From: Caenorhabditis elegans
Taxonomy: Eukaryota > Nematoda > Chromadorea > Rhabditida > Rhabditidae
Direction of reading: 5' to 3'
Assembly (NCBI RefSeq): GCF_000002985.6
Contig: NC_003281.10
Coordinates: 11,904,001-11,968,000 of the forward strand
DNA length: 64,000 nucleotides
Of the stretch, positions 1 to 11,934 are shown one piece after another. Numbering within the stretch: the first letter of the stretch is position 1; the number at the start of each line of letters is the position of its first letter. The position numbers were made by a program, and so were the translations under genes. Under the pieces are notes generated by a model. The model saw only the letters and a program-made list of their open reading frames with translations, ran no database searches and was not told the origin of the DNA.

Positions 1-790
1 AATTTGGCCAACTTGCCGGAAATTTTCAATTCCGGCAATTTGCCAATTTGCCGAAAATGTTCAATTCCGGCAATTCGCCAATTTGCCGGAAGGATATTTT
101 CAATTCTGGCAATTTGGCCAATTTGCTGGAAATGTTCAATTCCGGCAATTTGCTAATTTGCCGGATATGTTCAATTCCGCCAATTCGGCCAAATTGCCGG
201 AATTGAATATTTCCGACAATTTGGCCAAATTGCAGGAAATTTTCAATTCCGGCAATTTGTCGGAAATGGTCATTTTCGGCAAATTTGCCTTTTTGCCGGA
301 AATTTTCATTTTCGACAAATTGCCGGTTTGCCGGAAATTTTCATTTTTGCCAAATTTCCGGTTTGCCAAAATTTTTCATTTTGGACAAATTGCCAATTTA
401 CCGGAAATTTTCAATTTTCGGCAACTTGGGCGATTTGCCAAAAATGTTCAATTCCGGCAATTCGCCAGTTTGCCGGAAATATTCAATTCTGGCAATTTGG
501 CCAATTTGCCAAAAATTTTCAATTTTTAAAAAAATTTTCGGAAATTTTCATATTCGACAAATTGCCGGTTTGCCGGAATTTTTTTTTCGGCAAATTTGCC
601 TTTTTGCGGGAAATTTCCGATTCCGGCAATTTGGCCAATTTGCCGAAAACTTTCAATTCCGGCAATTTGCCGATTTCTAGGAAATTTTTGATTCCGGCAA
701 TTTGCCAGAATTTTTCATTTTGGACAAATTGCCAATTCAACAGAAATTTTCAATTTCGGCAAATCTCCAATTTGCCGAAAAAAATCGTTT
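1..790. repeat. 35-bp GCCGG satellite, array 1 (faah-4 intron 4)
   Basis: Degenerate tandem copies of a roughly 35-bp unit combining TTTTCAATTCCGGCAATTT and GCCGGAAATTTTC. The unit is partly self-complementary because GCCGG and CCGGC face each other. It lies in the last visible intron of faah-4, antisense to the gene. The long open frames through it carry peptide repeats such as FNSGNL and are not genes. Confidence 0.9.
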
Positions 791-819
791 GCCGCCCGAT
801 TGAACAAAATGAAACTCAC

Positions 820-2877
820 ATAAAAGTTACTTTTAACAGAAAATGGCAAACCAAAGAGTTGCCCCTTTTCACCAGTCTGTGCATAGTTATCGTCAAGAGC
901 TTCTGCCGTGTTGAAAGCTTCTCGAATGACCTCAGTAATGCAATTGATCTCCGAATTGACGTCAATTGCACGCCACACAAATGCACAGAGAACTGTGTAG
1001 GCATTGTACTTGTCCGTTTGAAGGGCGGCTGAATATAAAAAAGTTTGCTCCTGATTAAGATTTCCATGACTTTATATTTCTGCTTGAAATCCTGACAGAG
1101 AGATTCTCATTGGAGCGCGAATTAAAAATTTCCGGCAAATCGGAAAATTGCCGGAATTAAAAATTTCCGGCAAATCGAAAAATTGCCGGAATTAAAAATT
1201 TCCGGCAAATCGGAAAATTGCCGGAATTAAAAATTTCCGGCAAATCGAAAAATTTCCGGCAAATCGGAAAATTGCCGGAATTAAAAATTTCCGGCAAATC
1301 GAAAAATTGCCGGAATTAAAAATTTCCGGCAAATCGGAAAATTGCCGGAATTAAAAATTTCCGGCAAATCGGAAAATTGCCGGAATTAAAAATTTCCGGC
1401 AAATCGAAAAATTGCCGGAATTTAAAATTTCCGGCAAATCGGAAAATTGCCGGAATTAAAAATTTCCGGCAAATCGGAAAATTGCCGGAATTAAAAATTT
1501 CCGGCAAATCGAAAAATTGCCGGAATTAAAAATTTCCGGCAAATTGTCAATTTGCCGGAAATGTTCATTTCTCTTATTTTTTTAATTCTGAAAAATTTTG
1601 ACTTTTTGAAAAACTCGAAAAAAAAAGAAAAATTCTGGCAAACCGGCAATTTGGCAAATTGCCGGAAGGGTCAGTTTTTAGGCTGTCCCATCGCTCCACT
1701 GCAAAAAAATGGCGGGAAATTTTTTTTGAATTTTTATGACGTCACTGCGCATTTTGAAAAATTGATTTTTTCTGTCATTTTTCAAATAAATTTTCGTGTT
1801 AATTTTTCTTTAATTCACTTACAAAATTTTGTTGAAATACCAGCTTTATAAAAATTAATCAAAATAAATTTTCAATTAAATTTTCAATTCGGACAAGTTT
1901 CCGATTTGCCGGAAATTGTCATTTTCGGCAAATTTGCTTTTTGCCGGAAACTTTCGATTCCGGCAATAAGCCAATTTGCCGGAAATGTTCGATTCCGGCA
2001 ATTCTGCCAATTTGACGAAAATTTTCATTTTCGGCAATTTTCCTATTTGCCGGAAGTTTTCAATTCCGGCAATTTGCCGATTTGCTGGAATTTTTTATTT
2101 TCGGGAATTTTTCGATTTGCCGGAATTTTTTATTTTCGGGAATTTTTAGATTTGCCGGAATTTTTTATTTTCTGGAAATTTTCAATTCCGTCAATTTGGC
2201 CAAGTTTCCGGAAATGTTCGATTCCGGCAATGTGCCGATTCACGAAAAAAAAACCGTAAATTGGCCTAAAAGGAAAAATCTCGTAAATCGACACAACACA
2301 GCGCGCTCCAATGAGAATGTCTCTGGCGGGTATTTAAACATTGCAATTTCTTTGGAATTTTTCACATTTGGAGTAATTTTTGGGAATAAAAATTCGAAAA
2401 AGTGATAAAAACGGCTTGAAGCTTACACTTCAACGCGATCAGATCAAGCTTCAAAATCTCATTGAAAGTGGTCTCAATCTGCTCGGCCGTCTCGTTTCCT
2501 TTCACAATTCTCGGATTGTTAACCAAACTGGCGGGTGCCGAACGAGATTTAAAGTCATCAAAGAGCGCTTCACGACGAGTCTGGAACCGTTCGACAGCTC
2601 CACGATTTTTTCCCCACATCTGGAATAAGAAGAAAATCCAATGAGAAACTAGGATGATGCGATTCGTGGAAAATAGGGTCAAACTTATCCACCTTCTCAA
2701 TCAACAGCTTCATGATAAGGTAGAGAATAGTCGCTGGCCAAATAAGAGAAAATATGCGCTGAGAGGGAGACCACGTAGACCAGAAGTTCTAGAGAATTAG
2801 GGGTGAAAACATAATTTAATTTTAATTTTAAATCGAGTAAACAAACAAATTGATGGCAATAAACTTACATTCCCCAT
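820..2877 (-). CDS. faah-4: Fatty-acid amide hydrolase, N-terminal 169 residues (3' part off the left edge)
   Basis: Four exons can be joined on the minus strand: 2877-2869, 2788-2693, 2619-2427 and 1028-820. Phases agree throughout and give 169 residues ending at a GTGAGT donor. The product begins MGN, has a hydrophobic N-terminal segment ([18 protein letters not shown], about residues 13-30), a basic/acidic helical region ([12 protein letters not shown]) and then the start of the amidase-signature fold. [11 protein letters not shown] holds the lysine of the Ser-Ser-Lys triad used by FAAH-family enzymes to hydrolyse N-acylethanolamines. The two serines must lie in exons beyond position 1. 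An N-terminal membrane anchor is typical of FAAH. Introns 3 (1029-2426) and 4 (819 to the edge) are filled with 35-bp satellite. The symbol is from memory of the local gene order; the family call rests on sequence. Confidence 0.85.
1120..1570. repeat. 35-bp GCCGG satellite, array 2 (faah-4 intron 3)
   Basis: Very homogeneous array, period 35 bp, alternating AAATCGGAAAATTGCCGG and AAATCGAAAAATTGCCGG variants. It is far less diverged than array 1, suggesting recent expansion or homogenisation. Confidence 0.92.
1880..2250. repeat. 35-bp GCCGG satellite, array 3 (faah-4 intron 3)
   Basis: Diverged copies of the same satellite in the opposite orientation to array 2, in the same intron. Between the arrays (1571-1879) is AT-rich intron DNA where I see no gene. 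Confidence 0.85.
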
Positions 2878-3067
2878 TGCAAATTAGCCAAGAAACAGAG
2901 ATTGTTCGGCTGAAAAAAAAACTAGTTTAATTCGAATTAAACAATTTCAGTACTAAATCGCTTTATGCGATTTTTGCGTCAAAAAAACGTTACTGGGTCT
3001 CGACACGAAAAATTTATGCTACTGTATTATTCAATGCACCATGTTCAGCACGCAATGAAAGGATAAA

Positions 3068-3255
3068 CTGTCCAGAGATTGTAGTCAGCTGTAGAGACAT
3101 AGACAGCGGGGGACTTAAGGGGCGATAGAAGACGATTTGTGTCGATTTACGAAATCCTGAACTCTGTAAATCGACACAAATCGTATATTCCCGCGTCCCG
3201 CCCCTTGGGTCCCGGGATGTCTGTGTCTCTTCAGCTGACCACAATCTCTGGACAG
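3068..3255. mobile_element. Imperfect palindrome, MITE-like
   Basis: CTGTCCAGAGATTGT at the left end is the reverse complement of ACAATCTCTGGACAG at the right end. Inner arms TTTGTGTCGATTTACG and CGTAAATCGACACAAA style sequences face each other around position 3160. It has no coding capacity and lies between faah-4 and the first F-box gene. Confidence 0.75.
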
Positions 3256-3528
3256 ATGATAGTTACCCATTTGAAAACATGAAACATGGGCTATAGGCTG
3301 AATGCAAATCCGCTGAGCACCTTCTGACCCTCCCGTGCAGCGCGAGTGGGAATCAGTAGTACAGGCCTTATTGATGGAATACAACGGTATGCTCACCCAA
3401 CCAGAGAGACTCTAGAATGATGACCGAATGACCTCTTCCAGCCATACTAGTCTGCATCTTTTCCCCCTCTTTCTCTATTAGCTCATTGACAGAACCATTT
3501 CTTTCATTCTTCTTGTTCTTCTATCGAC

Positions 3529-4474
3529 ATGGCTACTGTCCCTTTTCCTATTCTCTGTCTCCCAGACTTTGTACTTCAAAAGTCTTTGAAATTAATGGGC
3601 GTAGTAGAACAGTGAGTTTTAAACTGCTTTCAATAGAATATTATCTTCTTTCAGTTTATGTCTATCAATTCTCTCGAAGAATATCAAACAACTCATAGCT
3701 ACGTTGAAAGGATATCCGAAATGTTTTTCATTCAAATTTGTGCCATTTACCTCATTAACTGTTGTGGGAGAGCGGTTTAAACATTTTAGTTTTCGCTTCG
3801 ACATTGACGAATCGTCCCAGAATGCCAATTTACGAAGTTACACGGATGAGGGAACATATATAACGCTGACTGTACCCGGATTCACTGTGAAACATTGGAT
3901 TGAACATGTTGCTTATGTACTCTGTAGGAACAACTCTATTAAATTGGTCCTTTGGGAACCAAATATTGACGAAGTTTACGAAATTGTGAAGGATATGAGA
4001 ACTGTTGAAGTCGTTATTGTATCTTCTGAAATTCAAAGTTGTCACCTGCTTAAGCTGTTCCCTTCGTTAAGATATTTGGGAGTTTACAAAGCACCAATTA
4101 GTGCTCAAATCCTTACATACAATTTACTTCACCTAGAAGTTAAGACAAAAGTGACGCTAAACGACATTTTGATTTCCAATTGTTCGAACTTCTCGATAAG
4201 TGGAAACGATGTTTCCGACAAGGAATTGAATTTTTTCATGAGATCATGGATTAAAGGATCCAATCCCCGTTTAACTAAATTCTATATCCGTAATTCGCTA
4301 AGGGTACGAGACCCATATTTGGAAACCGTCCTATTTCAAAACATCGATTATATTGAAACACACAAGAAGATATATTGGAGAACCTTCGAAATTTCGAGAC
4401 CCGATGGAACAAAAGCAGACGTCATGTGGGATCCACTCTATAATTCTTATTTTAATATGACTGTCCAACACTGA
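3529..4474 (+). CDS. F-box / F-box-associated type 2 (FBA2) protein, copy 1
   Basis: Two exons, 3529-3611 and 3655-4474, split by a 43-bp intron (GTGAGT...TTTCAG), give 300 residues. Residues 1-45 form a nematode F-box: FPILCLPDFVLQKSLKLMG followed across the splice by LSILSKNIKQLIATL. The F-box would contact the Skp1 adaptor of an SCF ubiquitin ligase. The C-terminal two thirds are an FBA2 module, recognised by the core DKELNFFMRSWIKGSN, and are thought to recruit substrate. The start is the first ATG in frame with the F-box. The fbxb-type family is greatly expanded in Caenorhabditis and its substrates are mostly unknown. It forms a tandem pair with the gene at 4968. An AATAAA follows at 4504. 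Confidence 0.85.
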
Positions 4475-4503
4475 TTTATTGAATGCTTATAATCTTTATT
4501 TCT

Positions 4504-4509
4504 AATAAA
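4504..4509 (+). terminator. Poly(A) signal of F-box copy 1
   Basis: AATAAA 30 bp after the TGA stop. The equivalent signal of copy 2 is at 5941, in the same context (TTTCTAATAAA). Confidence 0.7.
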
Positions 4510-4967
4510 TTCAGAAATATTTCTCTAGGGAGAAACTATCTCTTGGAGTTTTTTATTGAGAAAAACTAAGAGCATTGTATGCCTTACTAGCACAGGAAAT
4601 ACGGTGAGCGCCTTTAAAGAGTTCTGTAATTTCGAACTCTCAGTGCTGCGAAATTTTCATAGATTTCTCATGTTGAAGATTTGCAGCTAAACGTTGACTG
4701 TTTCAAAACACATCCTATAGAATGACAAGACTCAAATGCAAATCCGTTGAGTACCTTCTGATGGTTCACTTGTGTGTAGGAGTGTGAATTAGTATTGTAG
4801 GAATTATTGATGGAAAACAACGGTATGCTCACCCAGCCATCTGACACTCCCTAGAATAATGACCAAATGACCTCTTCCAGCCATAACAGTCTGCATCTTT
4901 TCCCCCTCTTTCTCTATTAGCTCATTGTCAGAACCATTTCTTTCATTCTTCTTGTTCTTCCATCGAC

Positions 4968-5889
4968 ATGGCTACTGTCCCTTTTCCTATTCTCTGTCTC
5001 CCAGACTCTGTACTTCAAAAGTCTTTGAAATTAATGGGCGTAGTAGAACAGTGAGTTTTAAACTGCTTTCAATAGAATATTATCTTTTTTCAGTTTATGT
5101 CTATCGGTTCTCTCGAAGAATATCAAACAACTCATAGCTACGTTGAAAGGATATTTTAAATGTTTTTCATTCGAATTTGTGCCATTTACCTCATTAACTG
5201 TTGTGGGAGAGCGGTTTAAACATTTTAGTTTTTACTTCGACATTGACGAATCGACCCAGAATGCCAATTTACGAAGTTACACGGATGAGGGAACATATAT
5301 AACGCTGAATGTACCGGGATTCACTGTGAAACATTGGATTGAACATGTTGCTTATGTACTCTGTAGGCACAACTCTATTAAATTGGTCATTTTGGAACCA
5401 AATATTGACGAAGTCTACGAAATTGTGAAGGATATGAAAACTTTTGGAGTGAAAATTGCATCTTCGGAAATCCAAAGTTCTCACCTGCTCGAACTGTTCC
5501 CTTCTTTAAGTAATTTGGGCGTTTACAATGTACCAATCAATACTCAAATCCTTACACATAACTTCTATTGGCTAGAATTTTTTAAGACAAAAGTGACACT
5601 CGACGACATTTTGGTTTCCAATTGTTCAAAATTCTCGATAGAATACAACAATCTTCCCGACAAGGAGTTGAATCTCTTCATGAGATCGTGGATAAAAGGA
5701 TCTAATTCTCGTCTCAAAACTCTGTCAATCTGTTTTGGAAGTAGACGAGATCGATTTTTGGAAACCGTTCTATTTCAAAACATCGATTATATTGAAACTT
5801 ACAAAAAGAAAGATTGGAGAACTTTCGAAATATCGAGACCCGATGGAGCAAAAGCAGAAGTCATGTGGGATCCACTCTATAATTCTTAG
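4968..5889 (+). CDS. F-box / FBA2 protein, copy 2
   Basis: Exons 4968-5050 and 5094-5889 give 292 residues, with the same 83-bp first exon and 43-bp intron as copy 1. The F-box (FPILCLPDSVLQKSLKLMG, then LSVLSKNIKQLIATL) and the start of the FBA region are nearly identical to copy 1. The C-terminal half differs more (MKTFGVKIASSEIQSSHLL against MRTVEVVIVSSEIQSCHLL), and the protein ends at PLYNS where copy 1 runs on eight residues. FBA core: DKELNLFMRSWIKGSN. Promoter and 3' UTR are duplicated too. Likely an SCF substrate adaptor of unknown target. Confidence 0.85.
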
Positions 5890-5940
5890 TTTTATATTAC
5901 TGTTCAACAGATTCATTGAGTGCTTGTAATCTTTGTTTCT

Positions 5941-5946
5941 AATAAA
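5941..5946 (+). terminator. Poly(A) signal of F-box copy 2
   Basis: AATAAA about 50 bp after the TAG stop, matching the signal of copy 1. Confidence 0.7.
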
Positions 5947-5949
5947 CTC

Positions 5950-7147
5950 ATAAAGCTTTATCTGGGGGAAGACTAACTAGCGTGTTTCATTGAGAAAAAG
6001 TAGGGCGCACAACTTTTCCTCATTTAAAAAAATGTGTCGTGTCGAGACCGGGCCCCGTCTTTTGGCGCAGAAATCGGATAATAATCCAAAAAGTAAGAAG
6101 AATGTGAGAGAAAAAAATACCAAAGTCACGGAAAGTAACGCATTATTAGAACATTTCCAAAAAAAATCAAATTGAAAATATAATTTATCGATGAGGCAGA
6201 ATTCAAATTAAGCTAAAAAACAACCCTATGAATCAAGAAATCACGGGGGCCATCGGGTGGAGCAACTTGACGGATAAATATAATACAAGCTAATTGTTTG
6301 GGGCAACAAGGCACATTATTGAAATGAGTAAAAAGTGAATGTGAGGCGGGAAAAAAGAATGTTACAAGAAGCGAGAGGAAAAAGAAAGCAAAGATTTTGT
6401 GAGGAGAAAGATGATGGATTCCTTAGAAATATAAACAATTTACAGACTTCAATTGAACTTATCCGAAAGGCTCGACCAATAGAGCACTGGACACTTATCT
6501 TAGAAAAAAAAATTTTATTCCAAAAAAAACGTTCCAGCTTTTTTTAAATTTCCAAAAATTCCGAGAACATCAGCACGTTTTAGATTTCCAGAAATTTCCG
6601 AATCAAGAAATTCTAAAATTTTGAAAAATATGGAACATTTGCGAAAATTTCAAAGTTAAAAAAATTAACAAAAAATTTTCCAAAAAATCCAATAATTAAA
6701 ATTTATTGGATTTTTACTCGATCTTTTCCAATTTCTAAAATTTCGGAAAAAAAAAGTTTGGAAATTTTTTCAAATCGAAAAAATTTTATAATTTTGATTT
6801 AAAAAAAATTGCACAAGTTTCCAAGTTTCAGAAAATTTTTGGAAAAATAAAACGAATTTTTTTAAATTTCTCAATTTCCTAAAATTTTCTTAAAATTCCG
6901 AAAATATTTTTCAAAAATTGTGAAATTTCCACAATTTCCAACAAAAAAAAAACCAACAAATTCCAACAATTTTAACTGCGAAAATAATCAAATTCCAAGT
7001 TTTTAAAATTTCCAAAAAACAAAATTGTGATAATTTTTTTAATCCAAAAATTTCTGAAAGTGTCCAGTATCCAGTACAAGAGCCTCGAGCTTTTAGGGCA
7101 AGTTAAATCAAAGTCCATCAGAAAAATTGCACAGCAACTGGAATAAT
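5950..7147. other. Intergenic, no gene seen
   Basis: Between F-box copy 2 and rub-1. It holds a fragment of the GTCTCGACACG palindrome family near 6035-6075 (GTGTCGAGACCGGGCCCCGT) and then, from about 6540, AT-rich DNA with A and T runs around AAATTTCC motifs. Short open frames here show no domain or splice support. Confidence 0.6.
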
Positions 7148-10100
7148 TTATACAACATCTCCAATGATTCTCGAAGATCTTCCACCACCACCATTTGCTC
7201 TAGTCTTCAGCCTAGCACATTTCGGACAGTGAGTATCACGTGGAACGTCTCTTCTCGGACATTTTGGAGAATGAGATAGATGACCACATCCTTCACATCG
7301 TGAAACTGCTCGTTCTTCGAATGCGAATAGCCGATCAGTCATATCATTGCAGCGAACACACACTGGAGCTTGTAGTCGACACTTTTTACAGTGGATAATG
7401 TGCTCGCGTGCTCTTTTTGCAAGTGGTTCGAGCAGGGAGAGTAGATCCTGAAACTTGGAAAAATAATCTTAGGAATTTTTTATTTTCTAGAAATTTTGCG
7501 ATTTTGACCCGGTCTCGAAACGACAATTTCTTGTTAAATACAAACTGGTGTGCGCCTTTAACGAGTACTGTAATTTCTACAGTACTCTTGAAAAAGATCG
7601 TGTCGAGACCGGATACCGTATTTTCGGACAAGAATTTCCCGTTAAAAATATTATTTTTATTTCAAAAATTGTCCATGGAGCGCGTTTGCACATTTTCAGC
7701 GTCCTCATAATATCAATGCTCACTTTATTATAAATTCGCTGCAAATCATTCAACGAGAATAGATCATCATGTTCAAGAAGATATCGATCGATACTTGCGA
7801 ACATTGTGCTCAAATTCCCGAATTCGAAGACTTGATTGGAAGCGTCAATGCAAATCTGAAAATATTATTTAAAATTGAGAAATATTCAAATTTTCCCCTG
7901 AACCCGAATATTTATGGGAAAAAATTCAAAAAAAAAATCTCTCAGATTTTATATTTCAGCTTGAAATCCAGTGACGCCATATTTGTCGATTTACGAGATT
8001 TGTGTATATTTACGTGCTGATTTCCGTTTTTCAACGAGCGTTTCCTTAATTTTCATCGATTTTTGTCGAATATTTTTTTTTGGAAAATGTGTTTTTTGAA
8101 GTCAATTAAACATTTTATTAACAAAAAACTAACAAAATTCTTATGAACGAAAATTTCGTAATGAAACTTCTCAAAAAAATTCCAAAAAATTTTTTATGGC
8201 GGTTCAAAATTTCGAAAAACAATTACACAGATTTTAGCTAAACTCTCGAATTTCAGCCACTTTTTCGTGTCACATCTGTCCGAAGTTCACTTTTTTGGAA
8301 TTATCATCCTTTATTGCATATTTTGGTAGTTCATCTCATTTTAATTCCGTCGATTAAGGTACATTTAAAGCTGATAGGTAACCAATTTCAATGATTTTTT
8401 ATTTTTGGTTACCTATCGGCTTTAAAAGTACTTTAATCGACGAAATTAAATGAGATAAACGACCAAAATATGCAATAAAGGATGATAATTCCAAAAAAAA
8501 AGTCAACTTCGGACAGATGTGACACGGAAAAATGGGCAAAATTCTAGATTTTAGCTAAAATCAGCGTAATTTTTTAGAAATTTCGAGCTGCCATAAAAAA
8601 ATTTTGGAATTTTTTTAAAGAAGTTTCATTACGAAATTCGTTCATTTGAATTTTGTTAGTTTTTTTTTTTGATAATAAAATGTTTAATTGACTTTTAAAA
8701 ACACATTTTACAAAAAAAAAACATTCGACAAAAATCGACGAAAATTAAGGAAACTCTCGTTGAAAAACGGAAATCAGCACGTAAATCTACAAAAATCTCG
8801 CGAAAATTCGCGATTTTAAGCTGAAATATAAAATCCAGGAGATTTTCCGCCCAGATATTCGGAATCAGTGGCAAACTTCTGTTCTATTAAGGTCTACCTT
8901 AATAAATCCTTCCATATGCTTCAATTTCTGTCGCAACTCGACCACTGCCCTCAGTGCCTTGTTCTTCTTCACCAAATCTCCCGGCAAATCGCGTATTCTG
9001 AACACTGGCGATTCTCGAACAGCTCTCAAGAATCGCTGAGCTCTATCCGACACTGGAAGTTCAGTGAAGCTCCATTGATTGAGCACTCGGGCGGGTAGAA
9101 TTGATTTCTCTCCACCATGACATAGCGAGCAGAAGAATAGACCGTAGTAGTCACAGAAGCGAGGACACTGTTCCCGATCGTTAATGTTATGGGTATGAAG
9201 GGATTGTCGACACGCTGCACACTTCCATTGCTGAGATTCAAGTCCTTGTCGGATTGGTGGCTGCTTGTGGATCGTGAGGATCCAATCTTCTGACAGTGGA
9301 GGAACTTCGTAGGAGTATTTATCATGTTTCCTGGATGCTGGAGCAACTTCCTGGATCCATGTTCCAACTTCTGCGAATCCTCTCATCCATTCCATCATCC
9401 GCTGATCTATCGGTGGATCCTTCTGTACTGCTTGTCGAATAATCGCCGAACAGACTGCGGATGGTGTCTCATTGATCCTCCGACGTATGTCCACTGACTG
9501 GATCCCTCGTCTAGCTGGGACTATGACTCGGGTCATTCCTGGATTTAATGGGTTCAGCTGCACCGTCTCGTCGAGAATCCCAACAATCGTGTGATAAGAT
9601 CCTGATGATGAGGAAAATGATGAAGCTGGGGGTCTGGAGACTTCTTCCCCATTTTCAGCTCCCTGATCTTCCGGCTCATCCGACGTCGACGCAAAATCCT
9701 CATCAAGCTCTCTGACCAGCCTCGACATCACAGGATCCCTGGCGAGATGATTAAGCCATCGGGATCTTTCACATAATCCCATGGATATTTGAAGTGTCCG
9801 GCACGTCGTCTCCAGTAGATTATCATCTACATCATTATCGAATCGGCATACTCTTCCTTTATTCGAAATCGGCAGTACTAACTTCGCCGCGTCCACTTCT
9901 GACTCCGTAAACCAGAATATTGAATTTCGAACGATCACGCTTTCTTTGAGATTTTGGGATTCGTATTGTGGTGGGAAGTTCGGTGTCGACGATGATGGGC
10001 TGTCGGGGGAGAGCAGTGAATTTTCTTCGGAAGTTCCTGGGAATTTTTGAGTTATTTTTTCGATTTTTTTTTTTAAATTTAAATTTAAATTTCTCACCAG

Positions 10101-10314
10101 GAAGATTTAAATCCTCCTCAAACGAGATCAGATCGTTCACGGAGTCTCCATTTACTCTATTTTTTGTAGTATCCCTCGCCGTAACATATCCTTCGTGCTC
10201 ACCCGAAGAGCATGAACTGGTGAATGAGATCTGGTCGACTTCTATTATTGGATCATCCGTGTCGCCGACTTGTTGATAGGGAGCTCGCCCGAACCATTTT
10301 GACGGGTCGAACAT
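7148..10314 (-). CDS. rub-1: Rubicon-homology (RH) domain protein
   Basis: Exons 10314-10098, 10036-8898, 7855-7724 and 7447-7148 join in phase to 595 residues. A TTTGCAG acceptor 3 bases before the ATG suggests trans-splicing there. The N-terminal ~320 residues are acidic, Ser-rich and low in predicted structure. The C-terminal half is the cysteine-rich RH domain: WKCAACRQSL, CPRFCDYYGLFFCSLCHGG, then HCKKCRLQAPVCVRC, RCEGCGHLSHSPKCP and THCPKC, which would hold several zinc ions. In the family this domain binds Rab7 on late endosomes; Rubicon itself restrains autophagosome maturation. It lacks an obvious RUN domain, so DEF8/PLEKHM1-like relatives are an alternative. Intron 2 (7856-8897) holds a ~0.9-kb palindrome and intron 3 a smaller one. 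The symbol is from memory. Confidence 0.82.
7505..7614. mobile_element. GTCTCGACACG-family palindrome in rub-1 intron 3
   Basis: CCGGTCTCGAAACGA at the left faces CGTGTCGAGACCGG at the right; inner GCGCCTTTAACGAGTACTGTA faces TACAGTACTC. Short member of a family repeated throughout this window. Confidence 0.75.
7935..8850. mobile_element. ~0.9-kb palindrome in rub-1 intron 2
   Basis: Left-arm blocks (TTATATTTCAGCTTGAAATC, TTTCCGTTTTTCAACGAG, CACATCTGTCCGAAGTTCAC) recur as reverse complements in the right arm (GAAATATAAAATCC, TTGAAAAACGGAAATCAGC, TTCGGACAGATGTGAC). The centre is near 8395, where GGTTACCTATCGGCTTTAAA faces its partner. It has no transposase frame and is probably a non-autonomous DNA element. 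Confidence 0.85.
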
Positions 10315-10319
10315 GTGCT

Positions 10320-11250
10320 GCAAATTATTTTAAAAATTGGAAAAATGAACATTTTAGGCATAAAATTTGAAGAAAGTTGGTTTTTGATCGAAGATTTTCA
10401 CAAAAAATAAGAGAAAACTCGTTTTCCTGACCGTTATGCTCCTTTAAAGGCACACGGGAGTATTCTAGTGGGTCTCGGCGCGAAAAAAGTTTTAATTTTT
10501 TTAAAAATTAAATTTGTTCGTTTTCAGAGAATTTTTATAATAAAAATTGTATTAAATCAGTTTTTTATATTGAAAACTCGAATTTTTCCTATTTCTCGAG
10601 CTGAAAAACGATTTTTAACGAAAAAATTACGGAAATACGGATTTTTTGCGAATTTTCTTGATTTTTTTTGTTAAAAACTGATTCAAATCGGTTTGTATAG
10701 ATTGTCGACCTGAAAAAAAAACATAATTCGACAGAAAAACACCTATAAAATTTGCTAAAATGTAAACAAAAACACTTTTTTTAAAATTGTAATGAAAAAA
10801 TTGTTCTAAATCAGTTTTTTTTGCTCAAAAATTTGTGATTTTTCTGTTTTTTGAACTGAAAAACGAAAAAAACTGGTTTAAATCAATTTTTAACAAGAAA
10901 AAATAACGAAATTCGCTGCAAAAACGTTTTTTTTTTTAGTTTTCTCATTAAAAATTTGTGTTTCTCCTGTTTTTCGACTTGAAAAACAAATTTCAACAAA
11001 AAAAAAGAAAGAAAAACGCCAAAATTCTGGAAAAATGCACTAAAAAAGCGGCTACCATAAACTTTCGCGTCGAGACCCCTAAATCTGTGCGCCTTTGAGA
11101 AAAGTATATCAGAAAGAAATTAACTTTTTATCAACGCGAAAATTATTAAATGAATTTCAAACTTTTATTTTTGAAAAAAAATCCGAAAAACAAAAAAAAA
11201 TGATAATAGAAAATATTTCTACTGCAGCTAAAAAGATAAAGAAATACAAA
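10320..11250. other. Intergenic between rub-1 and mitochondrial ACP; palindromic element remnant
   Basis: GGGTCTCGGCGCGAAAA next to AAAGGCACAC (10446-10485) is answered in inverse orientation by TTTCGCGTCGAGACC and GTGCGCCTTTGAG (11062-11098). The DNA between is AT-rich with many TTTTT...AAAAA steps. No gene is seen. The rub-1 promoter should lie at its left end. Confidence 0.6.
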
Positions 11251-11252
11251 AA

Positions 11253-11710
<458 letters not shown>

Positions 11711-11934
11711 TTCTGAACAAATAAATAATTAATAATAATTTTTCGAACCGAAATTCGAAAAAAATTTGACGGGAAATCGGGAAATGACTCATCGAGCCTG
11801 AAAAATAAGTGAAAAATAAAAAGAAACGCCCGCAAGCGTCGTCGGGTTTGATGCCGAGTACGCAAACACCGTCACGTCACATTGCACAGTCTTGCGAATT
11901 CAAATTAAAAAACAGATTTTCGTTCAGATTCGTG
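11711..11934. promoter_or_regulatory. Divergent promoter, mitochondrial ACP / npp-16
   Basis: 224 bp between two opposite start codons. Each side ends in an acceptor (TTTGTTCAG on the minus strand, TTTTCGTTCAG on the plus strand), so both transcripts probably receive a spliced leader. It contains the GC-rich CGCCCGCAAGCGTCGTCGGG near 11827. Confidence 0.6.

Larger units (their letters stand above)
3285..5990 (+). repeat. Tandem duplication holding the two F-box genes
   Basis: About 1.27 kb at 3285-4560 and again at 4725-5990 align from the upstream CTTTTCCCCCTCTTTCTCTA tract through the coding exons and poly(A) signal. Divergence is low in promoter, intron and 5' coding parts and higher in the substrate-domain half. 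Confidence 0.85.

Noticed and set aside
1120..1570. CRISPR-like regular repeat array
   Set aside because: Units are contiguous 35-bp tandem copies with no unique spacers, in a nuclear nematode intron; no cas genes.
4698..4705. CTGTTTCA, the core upstream motif of C. elegans 21U-RNA (piRNA) genes
   Set aside because: A single 8-base match without the flanking AT-rich context and no cluster; these genes are concentrated on chromosome IV.
6335..6547. Lys/Arg-rich 70-codon frame (MNVRREKRMLQEARGKRKQ)
   Set aside because: A purine-rich tract by composition; no splice partner, domain or neighbouring exon.
9026..9367. 113-codon minus-strand frame overlapping rub-1 exon 2
   Set aside because: Out-of-frame shadow of the RH-domain coding exon.
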